From Gemmatimonadota bacterium (GTDB taxonomy: Bacteria > Latescibacterota > UBA2968 > UBA8231): 64,000 nucleotides of DNA. Shown here piece after piece: positions 43,184 to 51,700 of this stretch. The stretch spans positions 1 to 64,000 of the forward strand of contig JABHFS010000137.1 in assembly GCA_018672475.1 (NCBI GenBank), given 5' to 3'. Position numbers and translations under genes: made by a program. The notes below the pieces were generated by a model. That model searched no databases. It was given only the letters and a program-made list of their open reading frames with translations, and was not told the DNA's origin. How positions within the stretch are numbered: position 1 is the stretch's first letter; each line of letters starts with the position of its first letter.

Positions 43184-45097
43184 ATGCCGATTATATCCAT
43201 CATAGGACGGCGGTCGATTCGCGTGCGTCTGCTGATCTGGACCATCTACGGACTACTGGCCGCCGGCGCCACCACGATGATCTATCCCTTTCTGCTGATG
43301 CTGTCCGGCAGCACCAAAAGTTCGGTCGATTCGCCGACCTCAAATATGATCCCGCCTTTTATGCTCAACGAGGTCGATCTATACCGCAAATACGTCGAGG
43401 CGTTGTTCAACGAGCATCTGGAGGTCACCAAAAACGTCTACCAGAGCAATAGCGCATCCTTTCGAACGCTCGAATTGCCCAGTAACCCCAAGCCCGGCTT
43501 GGTCGCCGCCTGGAACGATTTCCTCAACGAAACGGAGCTACCGCCCTACACCTATGCCATCGGCCATGTTGAAGCGCCAGTAACGCGCGGGGTCTTGCCC
43601 AGCCACCTGCGCGCCTTCAAGCAACAGATGATCGACCGTTTCGACGACGATATCATGGCGATGAACCTCGCCATGAAAACAGACTTCGTCTCGTGGAATG
43701 CCTTTGCCCTGCGCCGCGAAGAATTCCAACAGCGCCGCAACAAAGTCCTCGACGCGCCCTTTAACCAGGCCCAGAACAAATTCAAGGCCGAGCAACCGTT
43801 AGAAGATCGCTACTACTTCAGCATCGAGGGGTTTTACCGCAACCAATATCTCAAATCGCAGTATACGGTTGATATTGCGGCCTATAACCTGGAGCACGAT
43901 ACGCGCTACGAGAACTGGTACAAAGTGCACTTGGACCGTCGCCTGCCCATGGGATCCGGGCGCACAGACCTCGAACGCCAGGATTGGCAAGATTTCGTAC
44001 GCACAATAATCAGCCTGTTATGGCTGCGTATAGACGTGGACGCTGCGCCGCTGTACAAGGAGTATATCGCGAAAAAATACGGCGACATCGCGGAGCTCAA
44101 CCTGAGCTACGACACCCACTATACGAGCTTCAAGCAAGTCCCCTTTCCAACGGCCTGTCCATCCAAAGGCGCGGGAGCTTCCGACTGGGAGACCTTCTTG
44201 CAAGGGTGGGAGGACGATGGCGGCACCCTGTACCAGGCGCCAGCCGAGGCCCTGTATATCCACAGCGTCGACTTCCTCTTCCGCGATTATCTGCAAGAAC
44301 GCTACTACTCGCTACAAAAGCTCAACGACGACCTAGGCTTGGCAGCCACGGATTGGTTGGAGGTATTGCCCCCGCAACAGGACTGGCACTATCAGGCCTT
44401 CCGCAAAAAGACCACCGAGTTGCGCTGGGAATTTCTCACCCGCAACTTCATCACCGTCATCGACTATCTGGCGCTGCACGGTCGCGGCATCTACAACACC
44501 TTCGTCTACTGTACCCTAGCGGTTTTGAGCGCGCTGATCATCAACCCGGTAGCCGCCTACGCGCTGAGCCGCTACAAACCGCCCTCCGCCTACAAAGTCT
44601 TACTCTTTCTCATGTTGACCATGGCCTTCCCACCGATGGTCACGCAGATCCCCATCTTTCTGATGCTGCGCGAGTTCGCCCTGCTCAACACCTTCTGGGC
44701 GCTGATCTTGCCGGGGCTGGCCAATGGCTATTCCATCTTCCTGCTCAAAGGCTTCTTCGACTCGCTGCCGCGCGAGCTCTACGAAAGTGCACAGATCGAT
44801 GGGGCCAGCGAGTTCCGGATCTTCTGGCAGATCACCATGAGTTTGAGCCAGCCTATTTTGGCGGTGATCGCACTACAGGCGTTTACCGCGGCCTATTCCA
44901 ACTTTATCATGGCGCTCTTGATCTGCCAGGACGAGAGCATGTGGACCCTGATGCCGTGGCTCTACCAGTTGCAGCAACGCAGCGGCGAGGGCGTGATCTT
45001 CGCCTCGCTGATCGTCGCCGCCCTACCGACCTTCCTCATTTTCGTATTCGCCCAGAATGTGATTATGCGCGGTATCGTGGTGCCGGTGGAGAAATAA
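43184..45097 (+). CDS. ABC sugar permease (MalG type) with a large extracytoplasmic insertion
   Basis: A 637-residue permease, more than twice the usual 280. Membrane helix 1 is at 17-42 and the remaining helices start at 435 (GIYNTFVYCTLAVLSALIIN); the EAA loop ELYESAQIDGASEFRIFWQI is at 531-550. Between helix 1 and helix 2, residues 45-430 would lie outside. This insertion seems to consist of about five repeats of the form Y-x-x-Y-L-x-x-x-Y-x-x-x-x-x-x-L-N-x-x-x-x-T-x-Y-x-S/N-W-x-x-V-x-L-P followed by D-W-x-x-F, seen at about 66-115, 140-185, 216-275, 290-342 and 365-410. It may bind glycan or dock with the fused binding protein. Confidence 0.85.
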   Translation: MPIISIIGRRSIRVRLLIWTIYGLLAAGATTMIYPFLLMLSGSTKSSVDSPTSNMIPPFMLNEVDLYRKYVEALFNEHLEVTKNVYQSNSASFRTLELPSNPKPGLVAAWNDFLNETELPPYTYAIGHVEAPVTRGVLPSHLRAFKQQMIDRFDDDIMAMNLAMKTDFVSWNAFALRREEFQQRRNKVLDAPFNQAQNKFKAEQPLEDRYYFSIEGFYRNQYLKSQYTVDIAAYNLEHDTRYENWYKVHLDRRLPMGSGRTDLERQDWQDFVRTIISLLWLRIDVDAAPLYKEYIAKKYGDIAELNLSYDTHYTSFKQVPFPTACPSKGAGASDWETFLQGWEDDGGTLYQAPAEALYIHSVDFLFRDYLQERYYSLQKLNDDLGLAATDWLEVLPPQQDWHYQAFRKKTTELRWEFLTRNFITVIDYLALHGRGIYNTFVYCTLAVLSALIINPVAAYALSRYKPPSAYKVLLFLMLTMAFPPMVTQIPIFLMLREFALLNTFWALILPGLANGYSIFLLKGFFDSLPRELYESAQIDGASEFRIFWQITMSLSQPILAVIALQAFTAAYSNFIMALLICQDESMWTLMPWLYQLQQRSGEGVIFASLIVAALPTFLIFVFAQNVIMRGIVVPVEK

Positions 45098-45214
45098 TCC
45101 GGGGCGCAAGAGATCGGACACTGCACCCAACTGGTAGGCGACTACTGACCTGCGGCGAGCGTTTCATGCGGCGCATCGAATACCAGCCCATTGGCATAAC
45201 GGCCTAGTCATACA

Positions 45215-45254
45215 AGCAGCGGCGCACTCATGATGCACCGAGTGCGCCGCTGTT
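45215..45254 (+). terminator. Strong hairpin downstream of the ABC importer operon
   Basis: CAGCGGCGCACTC (45217-45229) and GAGTGCGCCGCTG (45240-45252) are perfect 13-bp arms with a 10-base loop; two outer pairs extend the stem. TTCATTGCTT follows. The T run is poor, but position (118 bp after the permease stop) and stability favour a terminator. The rest of 45098-45410 holds no supported gene. Confidence 0.65.
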
Positions 45255-45410
45255 CATTGCTTACATCCCCACCCATAACTTCACCCCCTAAATCAGCATC
45301 ATTTATATCGCGGATCGTTGCAAAATTTAGATGACGTCTCCATTGCCTTTAAGACCTATGCACCATAGCTTTTGTCTATCGGATAATTTACCTAAGCGAA
45401 AGGAAATGTC

Positions 45411-46217
45411 GTGTCGGCAAAATACAATGTGTTGCTCATCGGGGGACGCGGCAGTATTGGCTCCGGTCTAAGGACCTACCTGCCACGACTCAACGAGTTT
45501 TATCATATCACTTCCGTCGATTTGCCCGGTGCAAACGACAAAGCCACCGACGCCGACGCGCAGAATAGTTTCATCGACCTCGACATCAACGCCTCGCCCA
45601 ACGCCTTTCGCGATCTATTGCCCGACTGCGACCTAGTCGTCTACCTCGCCCGACGCGGCGAGCTCCAGGCCATGAACGAGATGTCCGACCTCGTCTATGA
45701 ATCCGTTCTGGCCCAGGACACGCCCCCCATGGTGATCGGTTCGAGTTCGGTGCACGCCGTCGATGGACTCTATAGTTTCTATAATGAAAAAGAGACGTTC
45801 TACCACGCGCTCGCCGAACGAAACTTCGACGCGATCAGCGAATGGCCCGAGCGTATATCGGCCACCGTGCCAGCACACGCGATCAACGACTACGGACGCG
45901 AAAAAGCCCATGTCGAAGAATGGACGAAACGCATCGCCAAACAGGGCCATAGCGCCGTCTCTATCCGTTGGGGCGGCATCAACGCGCAAAACGCAGTCAT
46001 GGTGCCCGAGCGCGGGTATTTTTCTGTCTGGTGCCATCAGGAAGATGCAGCCCGATTGGTCCACCGCTGTTTCGAGGCCCATTTAAACAACACCCTGCCC
46101 AGCGGCGCGCACTACTTCGCCATCTCGGACAATACCTACAATATCTTCGACATCGAAACCCCGCGCACCGAAGTTGGCTATGACCCGGTGCACAACGCCG
46201 AAACCTATTACGAATAA
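45411..46217 (+). CDS. NAD-dependent epimerase/dehydratase family protein
   Basis: A 268-residue extended-SDR-like protein starting at GTG with AAAGGAAA before it. The cofactor motif is VLLIGGRGSIGSGLRTYL (G-G-x-G-x-I-G), LVVYLAR follows in place of the usual L-A-A, then VIGSSSVHAVDGLYSF with the catalytic-region Ser and AINDYGREKAHVEEW with Y-x-x-x-K. RWGGINAQNA is the substrate loop. Similar proteins act on uronates or nucleotide sugars. It converges with a Gfo/Idh/MocA gene immediately downstream (stop codons abut). Confidence 0.82.
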   Translation: MSAKYNVLLIGGRGSIGSGLRTYLPRLNEFYHITSVDLPGANDKATDADAQNSFIDLDINASPNAFRDLLPDCDLVVYLARRGELQAMNEMSDLVYESVLAQDTPPMVIGSSSVHAVDGLYSFYNEKETFYHALAERNFDAISEWPERISATVPAHAINDYGREKAHVEEWTKRIAKQGHSAVSIRWGGINAQNAVMVPERGYFSVWCHQEDAARLVHRCFEAHLNNTLPSGAHYFAISDNTYNIFDIETPRTEVGYDPVHNAETYYE

Positions 46218-47267
46218 TCAGCTGACGCGAAAATCGGGAATGGCCACCGGCATACCGCCTTGTTGCGCCGAAAGATGCGCGCATAGCCCCGGCGCGCTAA
46301 AATCTAACGAGCGATAAATATCGATCGGCGGTTGCTGCCCGGCGATCAACGCCCGTATAAAATCGTCGACCATATAATACTCCGACGTGCCGTGGCCACC
46401 AGCCAACGCCTCAGCAGGCGCGTTGGGGTCGGAAACCTCTGCCGTGATCGCTGCCGGTTTCTCGTCGCCGGCGCGAAATATTTTCGCCTCTTCCCACGGC
46501 ACACGGCTGTTCTCCAGCGAGCCTTGTGTTCCATAAAAAACCTGCCAGTGCATCGCCGGCTCCCGCGTTAGCGTAAAACCGCACAGTATCTTGATCACCC
46601 GTCCACCCGCCGTCTGGAACAGCCCCACCTCCATATCGGTCGAGCCAATCTCCGGTTCGCTATGGCTGCCCGTCGCCATACCCACCACCGACACACAGCG
46701 ATCATCCAGTATATCCAACACCGGCCCCAAGCTATGCGTGCAATAGTGGATCGGCGGCATCGACGCCCGCCAGGTCAACTCACCGGCCGCATCGCGCATT
46801 AAAGTGCGACAATCGTGTATATACTCCGCCTCGGCGTAGAATACGTCACCGATCTCGCCGGCCTGTATGCGCTCTTTCCACACCTGCAAATAATGGAAGT
46901 AGTTCATATTCTCAGCCATCATATAGGTCCGCCCCGTCCGCCTTACAGTTGCCGCCAGCGCCGCGCACTCGTCCAGGGTCCGGGCGGCCGGTACCTCGCT
47001 CAACACGTGCGCTCCCGCCTCCATCGCCGCAATCGACTGGCCGGCGTGCAAAGGCACCGGGGTCGCAACGACGACCACGTCGAGATCCGCCACCAACATT
47101 TCTGCAAAATCTGCATAACCCGCCTCGATGCCGAACTCAGCGGACGCCTTTTGCCGAAGCTCGGCCGCTTGATCGCATACCGCGACGACTTCTGCGTCGC
47201 GGTGGTTGTGGAAGGTATGCAACAATCCCCAACCTCGTCTGAGTCCGGCTACCCCTACTTTTAACAT
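46218..47267 (-). CDS. Gfo/Idh/MocA family oxidoreductase
   Basis: A 349-residue protein: LKVGVAGLRRGWGLLHTFHN (cofactor loop G-x-x-x-G-W-G), EVVAVCDQ, VVVVATPVPLHAGQSIAAME, HVLSEVPAARTLDE (E-V-P in place of E-K-P), and a C-terminal SMPPIHYCTHSLGPVLDILD with the substrate-domain H-Y-x-T-H. The E-K-P Lys, important for catalysis in many members, is Val here; the subfamily with E-V-P is common among proteins acting on other substrates. GAGAGGAAAAACC precedes ATG 47267; the 52-codon extension is not used. Confidence 0.87.
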   Translation of the reverse strand: MLKVGVAGLRRGWGLLHTFHNHRDAEVVAVCDQAAELRQKASAEFGIEAGYADFAEMLVADLDVVVVATPVPLHAGQSIAAMEAGAHVLSEVPAARTLDECAALAATVRRTGRTYMMAENMNYFHYLQVWKERIQAGEIGDVFYAEAEYIHDCRTLMRDAAGELTWRASMPPIHYCTHSLGPVLDILDDRCVSVVGMATGSHSEPEIGSTDMEVGLFQTAGGRVIKILCGFTLTREPAMHWQVFYGTQGSLENSRVPWEEAKIFRAGDEKPAAITAEVSDPNAPAEALAGGHGTSEYYMVDDFIRALIAGQQPPIDIYRSLDFSAPGLCAHLSAQQGGMPVAIPDFRVS

Positions 47268-47394
47268 GGTTTTTCCTCTCCTGATGGTAAGATCATTTTC
47301 TGGACACACTATATAGATCCCCCGCGCCACGACAAATACAGCGCGGTGAGTAGGACGATACCCCGCCTTGTGAGGATTCGCACTCCGCTTGACA

Positions 47395-47724
47395 ATGGCT
47401 AAGCAATATGCAATTATGAACACATCAAGTAGATATACGCTACTGCGAATTTTTCTTCGTCTATTGGGAAAATATTCCTATTTGAAGCAAGCCGAGGAGG
47501 AGGTAAAGGAATTTGTCCTGATAAATTTATCCCAGCGTGTGCGCGCCTTCATTGAAGGTAGGATGAAAGCTTCGGGATCGATAGTTACTGAGGGAATAGA
47601 AAGCGTTCAAAAGAAGATTTTAGAAATAACGACAATAGAAGCAGAAAAGGTCGTAGAGAAGGTAAGAAGCGCCATTGCAACAGTGAGAGAGCAAATAATA
47701 CAGATTTATCAATCAGAACAGTGA
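47395..47724 (+). CDS. Small AT-rich coiled-coil-like protein
   Basis: About 109 residues, Lys- and Glu-rich, with a long predicted helix (EEEVKEFVLINLSQRVRAFI, IVTEGIESVQKKILEITTIE, AEKVVEKVRSAIATVREQII). No membrane segment or known domain. Base composition is AT-rich like the adjoining toxin-antitoxin pair, so it may have arrived with it. The ribosome site is weak. Its 3' end overlaps the antitoxin gene by 12 bp in convergent orientation. Confidence 0.45.
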   Translation: MAKQYAIMNTSSRYTLLRIFLRLLGKYSYLKQAEEEVKEFVLINLSQRVRAFIEGRMKASGSIVTEGIESVQKKILEITTIEAEKVVEKVRSAIATVREQIIQIYQSEQ

Positions 47725-48030
47725 ACCGCACCATGTGTGATATTTATCGGCTTTGTTGCATGAATCGATTTGGTCCCATGCCGGTTGCTTATTTCGTTTT
47801 GGCCCCTTGTTCATAACCGCGTCGAAATCCTCCATAATTTCTTTAGGCTTTCTTCCTTCGTATTGGGCTTGGAAAAAAGCGGCTGATTCTAACTCACTGA
47901 TTTCACGAGTAAAGGCATTAATGGCAAACTGATTCATAGAAACACCTTGATGATATGCCATTTTATCTATTCGATATTTTAAATATTTTGGGACTCGAAT
48001 GGTCAATACATTATTCTGCTTAGTCACCAT
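47713..48030 (-). CDS. RHH-type antitoxin-like DNA-binding protein
   Basis: About 105 residues: NNVLTIRVPKYLKYRIDKMA reads as a ribbon-helix-helix strand and first helix, GVSMNQFAINAFTREI as the second. The Glu- and Lys-rich tail would wrap the toxin. GGAGAACACATC precedes ATG 48030, inside the last codons of the PIN gene, so the two are coupled with an 11-bp overlap. The order is toxin first, antitoxin second. It would neutralise the PIN protein and repress the shared promoter. Confidence 0.72.
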   Translation of the reverse strand: MVTKQNNVLTIRVPKYLKYRIDKMAYHQGVSMNQFAINAFTREISELESAAFFQAQYEGRKPKEIMEDFDAVMNKGPKRNKQPAWDQIDSCNKADKYHTWCGSLF

Positions 48031-48460
48031 GATGTGTTCTCCATTGCTTAACAAATTCGCTCGGAGTTACGACGGCAAAACCACCGAATGTTGATTCAGC
48101 CTTATGCTGGAAATCTCTGACATTATTCGTTACAATGAATTCACTATTACTGGCGAAAGCCAGATCCACAACCATGTTATCGCTTTCGTCCCTCAAATGA
48201 GAACGCATTAGGAAATGGATCTGCGCTGCTTTTGCGATATACGCAATAAACCGCAAAACCGTTTCTATTTCCTCGACCGTGATTTTTAGATCATGAAGTA
48301 TTTTCAGGCGCAACAACACATCGCGATATTCCAAGAAAACGGGTACGGAGACGGCTTTTTCTACTACGCTTTGTTTGACAAGTTGGAGGATATAGTGAGA
48401 AGCACCTCCTTGGCCTCTCAGTGCCTGATATAGGACATTTGTATCGGCGACAATACGCAT
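48020..48460 (-). CDS. PIN-domain toxin (putative ribonuclease)
   Basis: A 146-residue PIN protein with all expected acids: Asp6 in IVADTNVLYQAL, Glu44 in VPVFLEYRDVL, the DESDNMVVDLA cluster at 91-101 and Asp116 in TNNVRDF. This belongs to the group of putative toxins of toxin-antitoxin systems that precede their antitoxin. It would cleave RNA when free. A near-perfect 20-bp palindrome lies seven bases upstream. The locus is AT-rich compared with its surroundings. Confidence 0.82.
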   Translation of the reverse strand: MRIVADTNVLYQALRGQGGASHYILQLVKQSVVEKAVSVPVFLEYRDVLLRLKILHDLKITVEEIETVLRFIAYIAKAAQIHFLMRSHLRDESDNMVVDLAFASNSEFIVTNNVRDFQHKAESTFGGFAVVTPSEFVKQWRTHHGD

Positions 48461-48466
48461 ATTTTA

Positions 48467-48486
48467 TGATAGCATATATACTATCA
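48467..48486. promoter_or_regulatory. Operator-like palindrome of the PIN/RHH locus
   Basis: TGATAGCATATATACTATCA has TGATAG/CTATCA arms and 18 of 20 symmetric positions. It sits seven bases before the PIN start, overlaps a TATATA-rich -10-like element, and is the sort of site an RHH antitoxin binds. Autoregulation is inferred. Confidence 0.6.
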
Positions 48487-48651
48487 CTTGATAAGTAGGG
48501 AATTTAACGCCGTATAATAGCGCGTTGTGCGGGTTCGCACATCGGCTTTTATCCGCCGCCCTACGTTCTGTCCCTATGATGGCCCATACCACCATTACCC
48601 GCTAAGTTATACGGCACTCAAACCGCGAATTACTATATAGGGAATGATCTT

Positions 48652-49500
48652 ATGCCCAACGGAGAATCGCCGCCAGACACCGCCCGCATGACCCCCGACG
48701 AAATCGATCATTGGGAAACTAACGGGTATTTCATGCGCGAAAACGTATTCTCACACGAGGAGAACGACCAGTTGCGGCAAGTGGCCGAAGAGATCGCCGT
48801 CGGCAAGCGCAAGATGCCGATCGCCCATATCGACCAGAACGCCCAGGTCCGTGACGGCAAGGACAAGCGCTCCGGCATCTACGCCATGCACAAAATTCAC
48901 CACCCCAGCTGTTATATTCCAGAGTTCCTTGAGCGCGTGCGCGATATCCGTCTGACCGACTCGCTGGTCGACATACTCGGCCCGGACATACTCGGCATCA
49001 ATAACCTCTTCATCTGGAAAGCGCCCGAAATCGGCCTGGGCTTCCCCTGGCACCAGGACAAGTTTTATTTTGGCAAAAGGTTTAAGACCGCAACAACGGT
49101 CGGCACCTGGACCGCTATTGACCCGGCCGATCGCGAAAATGGCTGCCTCTATGTCATTCCCGGCAGCCATAAGCAAGATATTTCCGTGCACGACGACCTC
49201 GAAGGCTCGCAGCAACAAGAATTCAAACTGGCCCGCGACGCCCGCGACGAAGATGGCATCGCCATAGAAGCACCACCCGGCGCGGTCATCTGGTTCCACT
49301 CCCACCTGTTGCACAAGAGCACCGACAACCACAGCCAGCGATTCAGGCGTAGCTATGTGTCACATTATTTAAGCGCGCAAGCTGAATGGACAAATCCGGA
49401 AAAACCGGGCAGGGGCCAACCGATCATGTGGATCAGAGGGCAGACCTTTGCCGGTAAAGTCCAGCAGGTCGAACGAGAGCTATTGCCCGTCACGGATTAA
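48652..49500 (+). CDS. Phytanoyl-CoA dioxygenase (PhyH) family protein
   Basis: A 282-residue Fe(II)/2-oxoglutarate dioxygenase. It begins MTPDEIDHWETNGYFMRENV after a short lead; the iron ligands are His and Asp in FPWHQDKFYF and the distal His in FHSHLLHKSTDNHS, with RFRRSYVSHYL giving the 2-oxoglutarate Arg. GCLYVIPGSHKQD is the standard PhyH motif. It resembles ectoine hydroxylase/PhyH-like enzymes, but the substrate cannot be named. The start at 48652 has only a weak ribosome site. Confidence 0.87.
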   Translation: MPNGESPPDTARMTPDEIDHWETNGYFMRENVFSHEENDQLRQVAEEIAVGKRKMPIAHIDQNAQVRDGKDKRSGIYAMHKIHHPSCYIPEFLERVRDIRLTDSLVDILGPDILGINNLFIWKAPEIGLGFPWHQDKFYFGKRFKTATTVGTWTAIDPADRENGCLYVIPGSHKQDISVHDDLEGSQQQEFKLARDARDEDGIAIEAPPGAVIWFHSHLLHKSTDNHSQRFRRSYVSHYLSAQAEWTNPEKPGRGQPIMWIRGQTFAGKVQQVERELLPVTD

Positions 49501-49536
49501 AACCGGTGTATTCAAGCTTAATGCACCCTCTGCAGC

Positions 49537-50400
49537 ATGCCGAACGGTGCTTCATATAGGCGGATCAGCATCACCCTAAACAGGAATTTTGACTTGCAAA
49601 CCTTCACGCTCTGGCAACTGCCGTCGCAGACGGGCATCCAGATGAACAGCTATATCCTGCGCACCGCGCACGGCGAGGTCATCGCCATCGACGGCGGCTT
49701 TACGGAGGACGCCGGCTATTTGAAGGGTTTTCTCGCCGCCCTCGGCAACCACGTCACCGCCTGGTTTATAACCCACCAGCACATCGACCATATCGACGCG
49801 CTGACCGAGATCCTACAAAGCCCAGGGGATCTGCAAATAGACCAGATCTACGCCTCATTGAACCCGGCCGAGTGGGTCGAAGCCCACGAGCCGAACGCTG
49901 TGGAAAATACGATTCGGTTCAGCGAGGCCATGGCGACCGCCGGGCGCGAGGTGACCGAACTCGAACTCGGCCAGGAGCTTTCCTTCAATGGCTTGCATTT
50001 CGAGGTGCTGGGCATCAAAAACGAGGAAATCACCGTCAACGCAATCAACAACTCAAGCGTGGTGATGCGTCTGCGGGACGAGACGCGGTCCGTGCTCTTT
50101 GCCGCCGACCTAGGAGCGGAAGCCGGGCGAAAATTCTTGGCAGGTCCGTACGCGAACCGTCTCAAGTCCGACTATGTGCAGATGGCCCACCACGGCCAAA
50201 ATGGTGCCGAGCGGGCATTTTACGAGGCCGTCGCAGCCCGCTACTGCATTTGGCCCACGCCGCTGTGGCTGTGGGACAACGACAATGGTGGAGGCAAGGG
50301 ATCCGGCCCCTGGAAGACGCTGGAGGTGCGCGCCTGGATGGAGGAGTTGCGCATCGAACGGCACTACTGCCTATTCGATGGGCTACAGGAAATCGACTAA
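49537..50400 (+). CDS. Metallo-beta-lactamase fold hydrolase (ComEC-like MBL)
   Basis: A 287-residue soluble MBL protein. The dinuclear-site motif FITHQHIDHIDAL has His80, His82, Asp84 and His85; DLGAEAGR in SVLFAADLGAEAG gives the bridging Asp and MAHHGQNGAER a His. The ending order resembles the ComEC/Rec2 MBL domain. The first 20 residues have no counterpart in the fold, so translation may begin at TTG 49594. The substrate is unknown. It lies between a PhyH gene and a propeller-type protein in the same direction. Confidence 0.82.
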   Translation: MPNGASYRRISITLNRNFDLQTFTLWQLPSQTGIQMNSYILRTAHGEVIAIDGGFTEDAGYLKGFLAALGNHVTAWFITHQHIDHIDALTEILQSPGDLQIDQIYASLNPAEWVEAHEPNAVENTIRFSEAMATAGREVTELELGQELSFNGLHFEVLGIKNEEITVNAINNSSVVMRLRDETRSVLFAADLGAEAGRKFLAGPYANRLKSDYVQMAHHGQNGAERAFYEAVAARYCIWPTPLWLWDNDNGGGKGSGPWKTLEVRAWMEELRIERHYCLFDGLQEID

Positions 50401-50502
50401 TAGACATCGCTATACAACTCGCATAACTGCCCGAATGCGGCAGGCGACAGTTATGCAGGGTGACGTAGGAGCAATACTACGGGACAAAAAAAGAGGTATG
50501 CA

Positions 50503-51465
50503 TTGCGACAAAATGAGACCACCGGCCAGCCCGACGCAATTCCGACAAAAAAACTGTTGGCCGATTTTCGCAACCGCGCTCCGGCGCCGGATCAGGGCGA
50601 ACTCCTGCACTTTGGCGGCGTCGGCGACCGCGATGTCTACAATATCACCGCGCCTTTTTCTTTCGATGGCAAAACCTTTATCGCCGGGCGCGTCGAGGCG
50701 CGCGACACAGAATCCGCTGAAACCGTGTTCTTTGCACGGCAAGCCGACGGCATCTGGCGACCCCACCCGAACGCGCCGACCTTCGCCAAACTGCAGGATC
50801 CCTGTATAACTTCTATCAGTGGCGAACTGGTTATCGGCGGTGTCGAATTCCCCGTAGAATTGCCCGGTCGTGACGCACCCGGCTGGCGCATGAGCTTTTA
50901 CCGCGGCACGAATTTCGAGACGCTGCGCCCCTTGCTGCAAGGCCCCGACCATATGAAAGACATCCGCCTCGTCGAGTTGGCCAACGGGCGTGTCGGTGTA
51001 TGCTCCCGTCCACAAGGAACGCTCGGAGGCCGCGGGCAAATCGGCTTCGCGACGGTAGACAGCCTCGATGAACTCACGGCGACGGCCATCGACGCGGCAC
51101 CTCTATTGGCCGGCCAGTTTCTGTCCGAAGAATGGGGCGGTGCCAATGAACTGCACTTGCTTGCCGACGGGCGTCTCGGTGTGCTCGGCCATATCGCCTG
51201 GATGCAAGGTAGTGGCCTCAAGGAAGAAAAGCATTATTACCCCATGACCTTTATCTTAGATCCCTCAAACAACGAGCACTCGCCCCTGCAGATTATCGCC
51301 AGCCGCAATGATTTCCCGAATACAGCGCCCAAACGGCCCGGCCTGCGCGATGTTATCTTTTCCGGCGGACTTCTGCGCGAAAGCGGCGAAACCTGGCTCT
51401 ACGCGGGCTTAGGCGATGCCGCCGCCGGCCGCGTCCACATCGTCGATCCTTTTTCGCAGTATTGA
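50503..51465 (+). CDS. DUF1861-like beta-propeller protein
   Basis: A 320-residue protein starting at TTG with AAGAGG six bases upstream. The segment DVYNITAPFSFDGKTFIAGR followed by VEARDTESAETVFF matches what I recall of DUF1861, a family near the five-bladed GH43/GH130-type propellers. Other segments (LQDPCITSISGELVIGGVEF, DIRLVELANGRVGVCSRPQG) have the blade pattern. A role in mannoside or oligosaccharide handling is plausible, but no catalytic residues can be assigned. Confidence 0.6.
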   Translation: MRQNETTGQPDAIPTKKLLADFRNRAPAPDQGELLHFGGVGDRDVYNITAPFSFDGKTFIAGRVEARDTESAETVFFARQADGIWRPHPNAPTFAKLQDPCITSISGELVIGGVEFPVELPGRDAPGWRMSFYRGTNFETLRPLLQGPDHMKDIRLVELANGRVGVCSRPQGTLGGRGQIGFATVDSLDELTATAIDAAPLLAGQFLSEEWGGANELHLLADGRLGVLGHIAWMQGSGLKEEKHYYPMTFILDPSNNEHSPLQIIASRNDFPNTAPKRPGLRDVIFSGGLLRESGETWLYAGLGDAAAGRVHIVDPFSQY

Positions 51466-51660
51466 TTACTTCACATTGACATCGCTCCAGGACCACTGTC
51501 TACCCTCTAACATTCGATAAGATTGCAGAATCTGTAATCGCCGAATCATGGCACCCACCGTTTGGGGGATTTATGCCCAGCCGGGAGATTCCTATCCAGA
51601 CCGTTAAAAATCACCCATCTTGAACTGTCTCCCTCCCGCAACATTCACTACATTATCCCC

Positions 51661-51684
51661 AACAAACACCAACAAACACCAACA
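51661..51684. repeat. 10-bp tandem repeat in the leader of a PhyH gene
   Basis: AACAAACACC is repeated at 51661-51670 and 51671-51680, followed by AACA, directly before AGGAG (51683-51687). Such short CA-rich leaders can act as translation enhancers or slip by replication; no function is shown. Confidence 0.6.
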
Positions 51685-51700
51685 GGAGACCGACATAACA

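Noticed and set aside
43984-45207. 407-codon plus-strand ORF inside the permease gene
   Set aside because: Shifted frame of the permease, Arg/Leu/Pro-rich and without membrane helices.
45166-45207. 13-codon frame MRRIEYQPIGITA, like the start of a TrmO-type protein
   Set aside because: Y-x-P-I-G is suggestive, but 13 codons are too few to call a relic.
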